This document shows positions 45,701 through 59,178 of a stretch of DNA of 64,000 nt, piece after piece. Each line of letters opens with the position of its first letter. Positions within the stretch are counted from its first letter, which is position 1. Below the pieces are notes generated by a model. The model saw only the letters and a list, made by a program, of their open reading frames with translations, was not told where the DNA came from and ran no database searches. The stretch covers positions 62,001 to 126,000 of the forward strand of contig NMRA01000554.1 in the NCBI GenBank assembly GCA_002633005.1. Direction: 5' to 3'. The position numbers were made by a program, and so were the translations under genes. This DNA is from Phoronis australis (Eukaryota; Phoronida; Phoronidae).

Positions 45701-48700
45701 AGGTTTCAGGGCTCAAGAAGAACTGAGCCTTGGAATCACTTTCCAGTTTTACTATGGAACAGTTTGTGACCAATTACACTAGGGTAAGTGACAGATCTAA
45801 ATCAAAAGTTGAATTTTGTGATAGAATGTAATGCTTTTTTTAACAGCATTAATTGAAGAAAGGTCCCTCTTTTAAATGTCAGAACAGAAATTACTCCATC
45901 AGCATGGGGTCATTCATATGATAAGGGTCTTGTGTCCTCATAAGGGTCCTGCTGAATGATGGTATTTCAAATTGAACGACCATTGTTTCACTTGTGCCGC
46001 CAAGTGGTTCGCAAGTTCCTATTGTGTCTCGCGACCATGGGCATATTAGTCTGCAGGGTCAGTGAATGGAGGATTTGGCCAAAAAGTTAGTTATTTTGTT
46101 CTAAGGTGCTTTGTCATTTCAATAATTTTGGGGCAACTGTCTCTTCACCTCATATTCCTACAATCTCACCCATGTCTAAAGTTTTGCAAACTTTGGTCAT
46201 GTTCGAATATTATATCGGGGTTTATGGTTGTTCCATAGGTGCAAGACACTCATAGCGAGTAAAGTTAGTGTGATCATGTGCTTTGCTTGTAATTCTGGGG
46301 GAAGATTTGTGAGGTCATGTCTTTCTTGCAATGAACTTGGTCTGTGGAATACAGGTAGTGTTTGCTTGGAGGTCAGGAGTTCACAGTACATTGGCAGTTT
46401 CCTTTCAGAAAAAAATGAACTGTATAAAACTTAATTGTGGTAACATTTCCTTGTTCAATGCATCACGTATATTATAAAATAGAGCTAATCTTACTTTCTA
46501 TTTGCCATTCCTGCTGTATATATCTGCCCTTCTAAGTCTGGACATTGTTTAGATTGTTCAATGCAGCATGAGACTGCCCAGACATCAGAAGTTGTGTTAA
46601 TTATTAAACCTAAGTGATGTACAGGTTAACAAATAGCTAACACAGACAGGTAGAGCTCTTGAGGAGACACCTTGACATAGCAGGATATGATAGTTTGATG
46701 GTAATTTTCTGAGATGTGATTAACCTTTGTGATAAGACCCTTGTCCAAACACATGGATAATGCCACTTTGCTGAACAAATATAGGCTGGTGGTCTTCCTG
46801 GTCTGGTAAAAACATAAATGTTGTGTATCAATACAAATATGAATGAAAAGTCATCCAGGCCCATGAAATCTCAATGCTAAATGCCCTTTCAACATTGAAC
46901 CCACCAACCAACAAGGATTTGTTGAAAAAATGCAACAGTTTATAGATTAGGCTTATCGGAATTGACTTTGAATCAGCTATTCATGTCTGTGGATTCTTCC
47001 ATAACCTTTGAAGTTCATTTCTCATTGTTAGTTGATTCACCAGGCTTTACATCTGAGTCTAATGTAATTAGGGGATTTTGAACTACACCATTGGTTGTTA
47101 TGTTTCATGGAAAATCTCCCAGCTCCAAGTGTGACTCACATGGTTAACAATGGAAAGTACTACTATTAAATGCACTCTTTCTATCCCATGTGTTTTGAAT
47201 GTGATTATATTATAGTTGTTCTTGATCCTCTCAGCAACTTGGAGCTGCTCTGTTCAAGACACCAGACCTTTAAAATTCCAGGAGAAAGAGCCTATTGTTC
47301 ACAAAATCACAGGACATTATATTGCATATGTTTTGGCAACCTTCACCTTGCAAAATATACAGGTTGATTTACAGCTCTAGACATTTTACTAGACAAGCAA
47401 TTTTTTTTTGGTTTAACTTTTTTCAAAAAGATGAGTGACACTAAATAAATGCTTATAAATTCTATATTCTCTACCATAAAGCTACCACCACGAAAATGTC
47501 TTGAGAAATGTTGTACATTCACAATGGTGTTAGAGGCTTCTGGATTTTTCAAAAGATCAACTCTGGAAGTACTTATTTTTGTCATAGATTCTTGAAATAT
47601 TACCGCTTTATGTGGTTCACATTTTATGTGAATTTACTTTCATGGGGAATTGATCAACAGAGTAGGTTTATTATCTGAAAAATGCTAGACAAGAACAGCA
47701 AGCAAGGGCTGTTGACACTTTTAAATGTTACTAGAACGATGTATATTAATATACACAGGGTGATAATCTGTTGGGGTTGCAGTGACATTATAAAACCTAC
47801 TTGGATGGTATGTTTTGGTTTGAGGTGTCACTGGCAGCTGGGGGATTTTGTAAATAAATGGTGTTTTGAAGCAATCAGAGGGTCCAACTCAACTGATGGA
47901 GGGTATTTACTTCAGGTCCGATCTTTGTATTCTCCTGCTATTTAAGGTGCTCTAAACAGACTACATGTGACTTTCCAAATTTAGCTGAAAAGTGAGAAAA
48001 AATGCCATCTAGTTGTATACAGAAGTATGGAAGGTCTATAGCCCTGCAGTAAAAAAACAGCATGAGGTCTAACCAACCCCACTCAAATTTCCACTGCGCA
48101 GTAGTGGATTAGCACCACCCCAAGGGAACTTTGGACAAAAATCCACCTTATTTATGTCTCGCAAAAATTCTATATTGCAGTCTCATCAAGATTTGAAGGT
48201 ATTCAAGTTCCAGCTGTCATTACAAAGCTAACCTGGTCCCATGAATGATATCTGTGACTAACAAACCAAGTAGTTCAAGGTGATATGAAGTGAATGTGTA
48301 TTTGCTGTGTATTGCGTGGGTTGTGCGAATACCTGCAAAACAATTCTAACTTTTTCTTCAGTAGTAAATCTTGTGGAGGTTGACTGTTTTGCTGTGTTGC
48401 AATGTTCCAGTGGGATCAAATGACTCAAAATAGCTGTTGTGGTCATGTACTTTTTGTTAAACACAAGTCATTGTTCACACTCTCTCTACTGGAACAATAG
48501 AGCCCAAGCTACAGGTTTTTTGACACCCACAGTTTTGTTTTCTTTTTCTGTCAATATGGCCAGAAACACCTGGTGTGTAAATGTTGATATTGTTTTTTAT
48601 TAGGTGAAATGACTTCAGGTGTGTTTATAGCATCATTGAAGCAATTCTCATTTTGGTAATTCAATACAGATTGGAAAGCACCATTAATGAATGGATTTCA

Positions 48701-49829
48701 CACCTGGCAAAAATGACTCACCTTTCTGCCAGATGTAGTAAAACGCGAGGTTATTAAACCAAATTTTGGCAATGTTTATGTGTTGATGGGCTAGCGTGTT
48801 TTATTGCCTATTACATATGAATTTATGTTACGGTTCTAAAAGGAGCATCTAAAAACTGTATAATTGCTTGCATTTTATTGAGGACGGATTCTTTCCAAAA
48901 AACTATGCCTCCAAGTCAGTGATCAAAATCCAGACTAGAAAACAGGTATTCAAAATAAGGCTGAATGATGAAATGTTGCAAGACAGTCCGAAGATCGGAA
49001 ACACGTTCAATGAATTCCAAGGCACTTGTTGAATAAAATACGAGCCTCACCTCTACTGACCCTTGTTGTGGGCATCCAAGTTTTGTCAAATGAATGAAAC
49101 ATGGTATGACAGGAGACTTGCCAGTGGCTTACTTCTATCTCATTCTGTTCAGTACACTTTTTATGGAATGCAAAGTTCAGTGACTTTCTATCCCAACACC
49201 CAGTGACCTTTAGATCAGTCAGCTGTCATAAGCATTAATTAAACTGTTCTACAATGGAACCCTGGCCTTATCTGTCATCTTTGACAGTTGGATAATCTGA
49301 TATCTAGTGACAAGTTTATTGCAGACCTTGCCTTTAGTTATTAATATGCAGTTGATATCTGATTAATTATTCTGATTCATTTTCTGATCGGAAAAGAATT
49401 TTACAAATTGTGTGTCCTGGTTCGTTACTTCGGAAAGTATCACATGACAATTCCCACAACCTGGATTGAACTCTTCTCTTGTGGAGTTAGAAAAAGGCTG
49501 CATTGTTCCAGTTTTTGAAATGTAAGGCCACTAACACAATTCTGACGTGAGTCCAACAAGTGGAGAAAGATTGGTCATGTCCAAAGTTTTTGATGTCTGT
49601 ATTACAATTAAACTTGCTATGCAACTGTAAAAATTCATTGACATCTAAATGAGAAAGATACCACATTATAAATGGCCGTTAATATTGGTGTGGTTCTTTT
49701 GGAAATTTCCGTAGGTGAAGAATTATGTAATTCTATCATAACGCGGAACTTAAATGATCACATGTTAACTGTTGTCTTGTGAGAATATTTGAGCAAAATT
49801 TGAAAAAATGCTTTTGTTGTGTGTTCCAG
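39756..49829 (+). other. TMTC1: TMTC1 intron 1 (10 kb)
   Basis: AT-rich and without supported exons. It contains a poly-G run next to a 4-N gap (42301-42317), a diverged dispersed repeat (43375-43640) related to 57985-58300, and a second G-run near 45210. Confidence 0.8.
43375..43640 (+). repeat. Dispersed repeat family 4, diverged copy
   Basis: It shares ordered blocks with 57985-58300 and its duplicate: TAGACCACxxT, TACTCAGRTGAGAAGT, TTxTGGGTxTG, AAGGAACAATTTGGAATC/AAGGACAATTTGAGACC, AATTTCAT and ATAAATCAAAxxTTGG. Confidence 0.55.
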
Positions 49830-50007
49830 AGCCAATGTAATGCTGGGAGGCTTGGATCCGCTGGGTTTCCACATTGTCAACATCATTCTTCACACAACCG
49901 CCACTCTTCTCTTCCTCCTCACGTGTCACAGTGTCATCAGGATGGCGCTGTCATCTTCATTCCTGGCTGCTCTTTTGTTTGCAGTACATCCCATTCACAC
50001 CGAGGCG
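49830..50007 (+). CDS. TMTC1: TMTC1 exon 2 (transmembrane part)
   Basis: The acceptor TTCCAG and donor GCG|GTAAGT fit the phase of exon 1 (AG|A gives Arg). It encodes GLDPLGFHIVNIILHTTATL, LFLLTCHSVI and AALLFAVHPIHTEA. FHxVNIILH and ALLFAVHPIHTEA are signatures of the TMTC family. The next exon would start with the conserved VAGIVGRAD block; I did not find it in the remaining 14 kb, so the gene continues beyond the window or that exon is hidden. Confidence 0.93.
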
Positions 50008-52673
50008 GTAAGTTAACATGAAAGATGGTAGCCAGCCAGCTAGCTGACTCAAGACTATCGTCAATATACAACTTGAAATTTTACACTGCCTGGGGTAGTT
50101 TACCTCCTTTTTTACTCTGGGTGCATTCCTTTTTTCCTCGCCCGCCAGAAGCGAACAGTGCCAGAAAAATGGCCAGTTGCCGATTTGGGCAACTCAGCGG
50201 AATCAGTATTTAACAATATTTTTTGAATTATAATCAATATGTGCCAGTGCTGATGTTCACCCTATTTGGTGTGTATCACTGGGAAAGAGATAGAGTACGT
50301 AATGGGAGCTATGGAGTGAATAGAATCATTGACTTGCATTTGACTATGTGATAGGAAAGACATATATTTTCCACTTATTTTGCATAAAAATTGTCATTTT
50401 TTTCGTTTTTCCAAAGCTGATTACTTAACTGTGAGTAATGGATTTTACGTCGGGTGCACTGTGCAAACCACGTTAGTGATAGACTAAAATTTTATTAATC
50501 TTTATTTTTTGGAGAAACTTGACGTAATAGAATTTCACTTTGTTGGCCATATAAGTGACGAATTACTGTTAGTTTTCTGGTCCTATTTCTATACTCATCC
50601 CGTAAAAGTGAGCTACTGTTGACATAGCACCCTAACCTAAACACTGCAATTTCAGTAGAAGGCATGTTAATTGCAGACATTTGTGGGCGGTTATGGATAA
50701 TTACTTGAATGACTTCCTGAATAATCGTAACTACTTGTTTGACGGTTACATCAGTTGTTTTTTAGCGTTTTCTCTTTTGCCATAATTCGAGGTGATGGCT
50801 GGGCTGATTAAAAGAACATTAGTTGTTATCAATTGCAAAGACGGAATTCGTTAAGCAATACTATAAATGGTTATGCAATGGATCACTTGTGTTTTAATGC
50901 TAGTGGTAGAATGTATGCCCATGCTTGTATTTCTATACTCTTGAAAAAATTCAATTTCTAAAAACTGTAACAAGAAATGCACCAAACTGGTTGTGAAATT
51001 AAGATACACTTAAACTCTCATTTTGGATTTTTTCAGTGTGGAATACAGTGCAGTAAAATATTAAATCACATTCATGAGAAATATCAGGAGCCACAAAATT
51101 CAACAGAGGAGAAAAAGTTAACTAGTGCATTATTTAAATTTGTATAGCACCAATTGAACTAGTGAAGTTTTTTAAACATTAAAAACACATTACTGAAAAT
51201 ACAAACCATACCTACCACAAATGTGCCTAATAGTCACACATTGTAGGAGCAGCAGGTATCTTAGAAATCAGCACATAATTGGATTTCATTGAGTTCTTCA
51301 ATTTCGTCATCGCTGAGTTGTTGACTAATTGAGAACATCAATACTTGCTCAAAATTCCCCCAGGCTAAAACAGTTTTTGATTCTCCCATGTCAAATGTCT
51401 GCGTTGATTGGTAGCACTTTGCCCAGTTATGCCACAATTGTACTAACCTGCTCCATAAATTATTGGAACAAGTACCGCATTCATTACAAATTAACATTCA
51501 ACTGAACTTTAAAGCACTAGATGACATCCGAGTGTATCTACACGTGCATGACATTAGGAATCTCAAATCAGTAAAAAATAAATTAAAAAGGCATTTTGGG
51601 ACAATTTGATGTATTCATTGCCCCCCAAGCACCTGTCATTTCTGTCACAAAAACAAAGTTTTGTTTCAGTAATACATAGCTATGCTTTATTGCTATCAAA
51701 AACACAAAAGCCACCAGCCAGTCGCTTAACAACATAAATATGTCTCTATGTTTCGTATTGTAATTGCACAGGATTTCCAGCTCTTAACAGAGCATTCTGG
51801 GCTAACTCTTCCTTTTAGATGTCACTTCATAGCGATGGGATGAGATCTTTCAATTCATTTTGGTGGTAGAAACCAGTTGCTATCACGGAAAGGAAAATTC
51901 GAGACCGGATGGTTGGAACACCCATTTCATAATTTCCGTGTTTATGTAGACCCTTTTTGGGAAGAAAATTTCCTTTTAAACAGTGAGCATACTGATCACA
52001 TTTTGGGCTCCAAATCTTTTTGAATCGGTTTCCCTGTTCCTGCTCCGGGCAGTTGGCTGATGACTTCTATGTGGAGGTTTGTTACAATTAAAAGTTGACA
52101 ATGGAGCCAAACCTTCTAACAAATCTACTGACAACCAAGTGCTTTATTGGATCTGGTTTCTTTCTCGCTGTCTGCTATAGTGCAGTGTGAGAGATAGTGC
52201 GATCTAAAATTGGTTGTGCCGTGTTTATGTCATTAATTTAGTGAGGCATCTTGGTGTTTTTGTAACATTTTTTGTTTTGTATGCTGAACATAATTGTCAG
52301 CTTATGGAAGGTACGAACAGTTAAGACGTATTTAATCTATTTAACATAGCCATGCACATCACAAATCCTGCACACCTAGGTTCAGTTAGCATTTTAATTG
52401 AAAATGCATTAACTTTGGAATTTTGCACAGAGCTGGAGATGGAATGAGGCAGTAACTTTTAACAGCTTCAAGTTAATTTACTTGACAGTTGCATAATGTC
52501 AGTTATTGGGGCCATAACAGCAATGGTCAACCCAAGTGTTGTCGGATGTGGTAGTTCATTGGAGACCATTGCCATCTGTCATCAAGCTTGGGGACTGAGA
52601 GTGATCAAGTTCCCTTAATGACTGGGAAGCTACTTTACAGGAAATTGGAATCCTGCGCCAGAATGCCAATGTG

Positions 52674-52770
52674 TTTCTAATGACAAAGTTCCCTTGGAGT
52701 GACTGACTGGGACATGGGGTATTTCTAATGACAATGTTCCTTTGGAGTGACTGACTGAGACATGGGTTAT
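52674..52770. repeat. Two-copy 48-bp tandem repeat
   Basis: TTTCTAATGACAA followed by GTTCCYTTGGAGTGACTGAC recurs with a 48-bp period and three or four mismatches. Confidence 0.85.
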
Positions 52771-55261
52771 CACAAGTAGCGTTTGTGTAGGTTGAAAATT
52801 TCCCGGAGAGCTGGTTTCCAGAAAAAATACCTTTTTTGTTGGAATGATAGCTTTATCCAATCAAAACTATCCATTTCTCAACTACAAAAACTAAATCTTT
52901 AAACACTGATCCCTTCAACCATTTTACGCTTAATGGGTTTTGACTAGCTACAAAAACAGCCTCTTGACTTATTGTTTAAAATGAAGCAGATGCACATCCG
53001 ACAGGAATCATTTTGTTACAAAAAAGTTTTAAAGTTAAAAGACAAATTATTCAATTTATACAAGGTGTCACATAATTCCTTCTTAAGGTTTAACTTCAGT
53101 TAATAATGAAAGTAAGAAGGGACCCCAACTGTGACACTGTGTGTTCTTGGACTGTTTTTTGTAGTTGTCTGCAGTTTTCTTCATTTGGCTTACAATTTCA
53201 ACAGCTCTGTTTGCCATTGATGAGGGTCGGCCTGCAGACAGGGCTCAGAGCCTGTTTCAGTGACACAAGCTCTGAGTCAATCAAATCAGTAGAAAGTAAT
53301 TTTGCAGTTGTGCGATTTGAAAAAATGGGCAACTGTCTCGGCTCATCAAGTTGTGTTTAGTCGGTTTTCTTATAATTTTAATCAGTCAAGTGTTTTTGAA
53401 GGTGCACTTCACTTTCTGAGTATAATGTTTATTGACTTTTCTGTAGCCAGGGTTCCTGCTCCAATTCTGTGTTTGTCTTTTCAAGAAGTTAGCGGTACTT
53501 TCCAATTTCAAATTTTTGCTTGTGATGAACTTTCTACTCATCAAAAGGTGTGTGAAGGTGTCTTAATTCCTTGATTTCTGTAATCCAGTAAGAACACGTA
53601 GTGGCTCTAGGGAACTTTCACTGATCAAATATCTTCTTTGAGTGGGGATTGAAAACTAATGTGCAAATTTTTGAAGTTAACAATTGCTTTTGGCCTTTTT
53701 CAAAAAAAAATCATTTCATGGAGGTAGAGCAACAGGAGTTAATTTCGTTTTTTGAAGTTTGTGAACATAATTAACAAACAGACAAGTGGGTTTTTGTTTT
53801 GTCAAATTCTCACGAACAAAACCCATGGTTAGTTTTATGTTGCAAGGCAGTGAGTCTTTTAAAAAGAAAAACAATTTGGCTAAAGCTGATGCTCATGTTT
53901 GGAACTGAAAATGTACTCCCAACAATTCTCAGATGGGCAAACCAAGATCACTCCAAATAAGTGACCAAAGTCAACAATCCTACAGTTCAGTGTAATCAGA
54001 AACTCCCACAAAAAAGAGAGAACTCTCGCCAAGCATTAGGTACCATTCTCCTGAAGTGTAAAAATCAAGAAATTTCCACTATCATGATCTAATCTAGAAT
54101 TACACTCGATTAAACATATGAAGCACGCCTTTTAGTTGGTACACAATACTGTGGTTAAGTTGGTCAGAGCTTACAGTAAAACAAAGAAGTCAACAGGTGA
54201 AAATTAAGTCTAATTTCTCTGGAAGTCAACCGTTGTTCTCCATTCGAAGTTTTTTTGTGAAAGTATTTCATACATAACATCTGGTTCATGACATTGTTGA
54301 TAGTCGGTTGCAAATAGTATTTTTGAATATGGGTTTAGCGTCAGGCGAGCTGTTTACAACATAATTGCTGGATTAGGTGAGCATCATATGAAAGCAGAGA
54401 ATACTGGACTTTGTAAACATTAGTTTGTCACTGTCAAACTGATAAGGACAAGGCTGTATCCGGACTGGTGACCGGTCTGTGCGGATACTTATTCCACAGT
54501 GCGGGTGCCTAACGAATACATTCAACATTTGAAACGACCAATAATCAACTTGTAATAACATCTGTAAGTCTTTGTCAATTTTGACATCTTGGACACCTCT
54601 ACTCGAATGTGTATTTTGCTACATATTCAATTTCACTGTAAATTTTCTTTGAAAATCTGTGTATAAGGAAACAGTGACGTCTCTTTTCCATTATAGAAAC
54701 TCTGGTCTATCGAACTCCATCGCTATTCCCCTTACCTTTCACACTAACTCATTGCTGGTAGTGACATCAAAGTTATGGCGACGGGGGAGTTATTACAGCA
54801 TGAGGCAACTCCTATGTTAACATTTTGGGTTTTGTTACACCAGCTGCTGGCGAGCTTAAGCCAGACTGTGACTAACTCATCCTTAAATTGATTAAAAATC
54901 AATGCGCTTGGCTTAGCCACACTGCTGATGAAAACCTATTCACCAATTTTTCTTATTCGTCGATTTTAAAAATTCAAAGATGGCTCATATTTACTTTTCC
55001 GAGTCAACTTGGTCATTTGCTTTAGTTATTGTTTGTTTTTTGATTTTGAAACTTGTATGCCAAACAGGCCTGTTGGTTTATGACCATTATTGTCTCATCC
55101 AACACACATTTGGTCTACTAGCCCATGACTAGTGACTATCTCACTTCAATCTGTGGCAGTGCCATAAAGCCTTTGATGTGCCGAGGAATTCCCTGGATGC
55201 TCTGGGATGAGCAATGCAACATGCCTTCTCGTCCACTTGCATGCAAATCCTGCCTGTCTAA

Positions 55262-55638
55262 ACACAGCCTTCCCTAGAACAACTTGCACTTAAGTGCAAC
55301 TTAACCCACTTTTAAAGTGGAGCATCCACACACACATATCCGATAACTACGGTAAGACGGAAGTTGTCGCTCTGTGCATAACAATGAACACTTAAATTCG
55401 AATACGGCGCATGAAAAACAAAACTCCGCAGCTGATAATTATTCCACCTTGCCGCAGGTTGTGGCCACTCAGGAATTAGAAGTGGCACAAGTTAAACCTA
55501 GAACAAGTTACCCCCCCCCTCGATAAGTTGGTGTAAGTTGTTCCAAGTGGGGTAAGTTGTACTAGTTTGAATGGCATCCACTCAGCCGCCAGTAGCAACA
55601 ACTTGTTCCGAGAGACTTGTTTTAGGGCAAGTCTGTGT
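55262..55638. mobile_element. MITE-like element with ~24-bp inverted termini
   Basis: ACACAGCCTTCCCTAGAACAA at the left is mirrored by TTGTTTTAGGGCAAGTCTGTGT at the right. Inside are several ACAACTTG/CAAGTTGT motifs and an internal palindrome, CTTGCACTTAAGTGCAA. A related left end (TTTCCCTAGAACAACTTGC) occurs at ~12891. No target duplication was identified. Confidence 0.45.
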
Positions 55639-56392
55639 GTGAATGGCTTGCTGCCTAATGGAATTGGTGGGAAATCTACAAGAACCTTTGGGCTAATTTG
55701 TGGAGATCACATTACACCCAGTTACACAAGATCTTTGTGAAGCACATGACTGAGTAGAGCAAGTTCTTTGAAGTTCGGTTATGTAATAGATCAGCTAACC
55801 CCCACTGTTTCTTAAAAAATGTCCTGTTGGGTGTCATCAAAAAATTCTTGCAATGTAATTATATCTGGACACTGACAGGTTAGAAATGGGAGAACAGGGT
55901 TGTGTTGGTCTGTTTCACGAGTCAGTGTATTCCACAGGGTGTTTATAAATTCTTTGGTTACTCAAGCTTTGTTGATGAAGTTTTTTCCCAGCTTGTTTGC
56001 AGCAGTTGGCCTCAGTTCAGATTTTGAAGTCTAAACATTTTTGGTTCCAAATGACAGCAGCTAACTGTGTTTCAAAAAACTTAAAATTTATTACAGCTAG
56101 ACAAGTTAAATATCAATCAAGACTGTCAATTTGACTCAGTGGACAGAAGAAAATTGGTATGCTGCAAAAACTTATCTTGAGCAAGAACTTATGAGTAGTG
56201 ATCAGTGTCAACGTGATTAGATTAACGATGGTAAATTTGTGTCATGTTCTGTGACATGCATGGGAATTTAGTTTGACAGAAAAATTGAACATTTACAAAC
56301 TGACAGATAATTAGTGTTTCATTACGGGCTGTCCACTTTTACACTGGAGTCTTGTTTTCAAGTGGGGAGCTTTTACTCTTTACTTTAAACCC

Positions 56393-56450
56393 ATGGGTGT
56401 CTGATTATCATTCATAGACATGGGTGTCTGATTATCATTCATAGACATGC
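56393..56450. repeat. Two-copy 27-bp tandem repeat
   Basis: ATGGGTGTCTGATTATCATT plus CATAGAC occurs twice in direct succession without mismatch. Confidence 0.9.
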
Positions 56451-56938
56451 CCTAACATTATGTAACTGGCATTTTCACTTGCTTTAGCATGCCCCACACT
56501 CAGTTGTTTCCACCAAAGTCCCATTCTCGCGTGAAATTTAGTGGAAGTATTCCGTTACTTTTTCCGCTAAAAGTTTACTTTTAAATGAAATTTTTTTATT
56601 GGGACAGGATTTACCCGTTATCCTGAATTTTACCAAATTTGCCTGGACTAATACCACGGTCTGTTTACTCAGTTAAGCTTAGCATAAGCCCCATTTAGGA
56701 GAGGCGCTCTTGACATGGAGCAGCCAACACTAAATAGCTGATTGGGCGCAAATAAATAAACACTGCATCGGCCAATTTGCCGAGGATTTTGTAGATAACG
56801 CTATGAAAGTTGCTCTGGTGTCAACTACAAGCTGGGGCAAGGTGGAACTTAGGGATCCCCTGTTTGGTCATTCGCCATCATTAAACGTTTGTACACTGTC
56901 TTGTATAATTGACTTCTATGCCGTCTTCAGTTAGCAAT

Positions 56939-59177
56939 AATGTCATGTGCGAAGTAACTTATGCTGTGACAACTTGGCATTTGTTTTTCTTTAAAAAACA
57001 TCTACAAATGTCAATGTTTGCTAGTGCCGGGAAGCAACAAAATTACCGATATTCCAGCAGTCAGCAGGAATCTTTGGGGACATCATTGATTGTGAAATTC
57101 TCATAAATTTTTTTCCTGAAATATTTCTGAGATTTCAAAATACTTGGGAACACAGCTTAAAGCAATTGAGAACACAAAGGATATGGCAATCAACAGTCTA
57201 GAGGCGCTGGTAAGATAGAGGTTATAGTTAAACCTTGATATAGCAGAGTATCATGCGTGGAATGTCTCCTTGAAAAATGTGTGATGCTTCATAAAGACTG
57301 CTGGAATGATTTTCATCAAAAGCTAGGATTTATGTACACTGCTGTCAAGCTTACGGGTGCCCATTTGTGCTCAATTATGAATTTCAACAATAGTGCATAA
57401 ATCGCATAAATCGTGACATTTTATTGTTGTGTTGATGGCAATACAGCCCAAGGCCTGCTATCACTTACCAATCAATCAGCATTTGTTACTTTCATATTCA
57501 ATTGTCTTTTACAGCCAACTGCAAGTCTCAAAGAAAGAAATGGTCTGTTGAAATAATGTTTTGTAAACTCATAGAGTTAATCTGTGAGAAAGTGTCCCAC
57601 GTTAACCAAAAGACTTATTATCCAATCATAACCTCACATCCATCAGCCTTGATTAGTCTACAACAAATCACATCTCCACATCACAATACACATGCCTTTG
57701 CTGTGTGGGTAGCAGAGTCCTTCTCAATCTATAATTAGACCTATTTATCACTTCTTATCTTCCTGTCTCATTTAGTCCTATTTTTTGTCATCAAATAAAC
57801 CCCAGACATTCTTATGTCACTGCTGTTTGCCTAGGGCACAGTGACATTGACAGATACCTGTTTGGATTCACCAGCTTGGTACAAAATGTTGCAAGCCATA
57901 ATAAATGTTATATTGATGTGTTTAACTTCGGTAACATCACACACTCTTGTTCAGAACCCTCATTCCCTCCAGGAAGAGAGCGTTTGGTGTAGACCACTTA
58001 GAACTTTAAAATTGGTCTCTACCTATTCTTTTTACTCAGGTGAGAAGTGATTCTGGGTTTGCAAAGAACCGGTTGTCACAATTCCATGAGATCGTGCTCG
58101 GTGCATAAAAAATAGCTGGCCGTGATGGACAAGCCAACTTGTAGCACTTGGTCTAAAGCAATTCGGACCTTTCAGTTCTTCCTAAGTCCTTACATTGCCT
58201 ACAATTTTGCTAAAGGACAATTTGAGACCAATTTCATAATAGCTTGTAAATGACATAAATCAAAAGTTGGTTTTTGTGATGGATGGCAGGTTTATGGCCA
58301 ATTGTGGTAATTGAAAAGTTTGCAATATCTAAGCGTGAAACATTAATAGTCTTAAATTTTCATATAATAATAATCACCTTTTCCGTCTGCTGTTGTGTGT
58401 GTGTGTGTTTTTATTGGTCGCTCACACTGAGGCCCCTTTGTGATCATATGGCATGAGTCTGCTGAGGAGGAGGTTAAAGACGAAAAAGTCTAGACTAACT
58501 GGATTACTTGGTGGTGTTTTATGTAATTTTTCAAATTACTCTTGTTCAATATCTGACTCTGTACTTTACAGATATTCGTAAAGCAAGAAAAGTTTGAATA
58601 AATAGCCACTAAAATGCTTAAAAGGGGCGGATGGGCATGGTAGAGGTATTAACATTGTACATTGTCTAGATGAATGTTGTAGTATCAAAAATGTTGCCAC
58701 AAATATATAAGGGCCACAAATATATAAGGTATAGCTGCTGGTGACATTGCACTTCATGTGTGTCCAATCACTGCTGACATCGACACGTGATAAATTTCAA
58801 CAATATCCTTGCCCCCTACAATGATAGGATGAATATGTATATAATACACACATACACTCACATCAAAGGTTTTCTCTGCATAGAATTTGAAAAAACGCCA
58901 TTCTGTTTTTTTTTGAAGAGGAGGTATTGTTATTTTTTTCCTGAAATTTATAACCAGTTCCAGGTTGTTGCAGATACCTGACACTTCATACACTGGAACA
59001 ATAACCAACATTGTTCTCTGAGTTCAAGGAAAAGATTGTCAGCTTGACTGGCTTAGGTTGTGCGATAGTTGGAGATAACATTGTGTTTGTCATTATGTAG
59101 GAGTGCTTATTTTATTATCAATGATATTATATTGTAATCTGACTCCAGTCTCTGACACTGGATATACTCACAAGTTA
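56939..59177 (+). repeat. Tandem duplication, copy 1 (2239 bp)
   Basis: Nearly identical, roughly 98% by eye, to 59179-61430. It begins AATGTCATGTGCGAAG and ends CTCACAAGTTA. Confidence 0.95.
58395..58411. repeat. GT microsatellite (copy 1; copy 2 at 60625-60642)
   Basis: A short (GT)n run after CTGCTGTT; it occurs in both halves of the duplication. Confidence 0.8.
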
Positions 59178-59178
59178 N

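Noticed and set aside
49779-50021. Alternative reading frame of 80 codons over TMTC1 exon 2
   Set aside because: The TMTC1 frame has the family signatures and the right phase; this one is its shadow.
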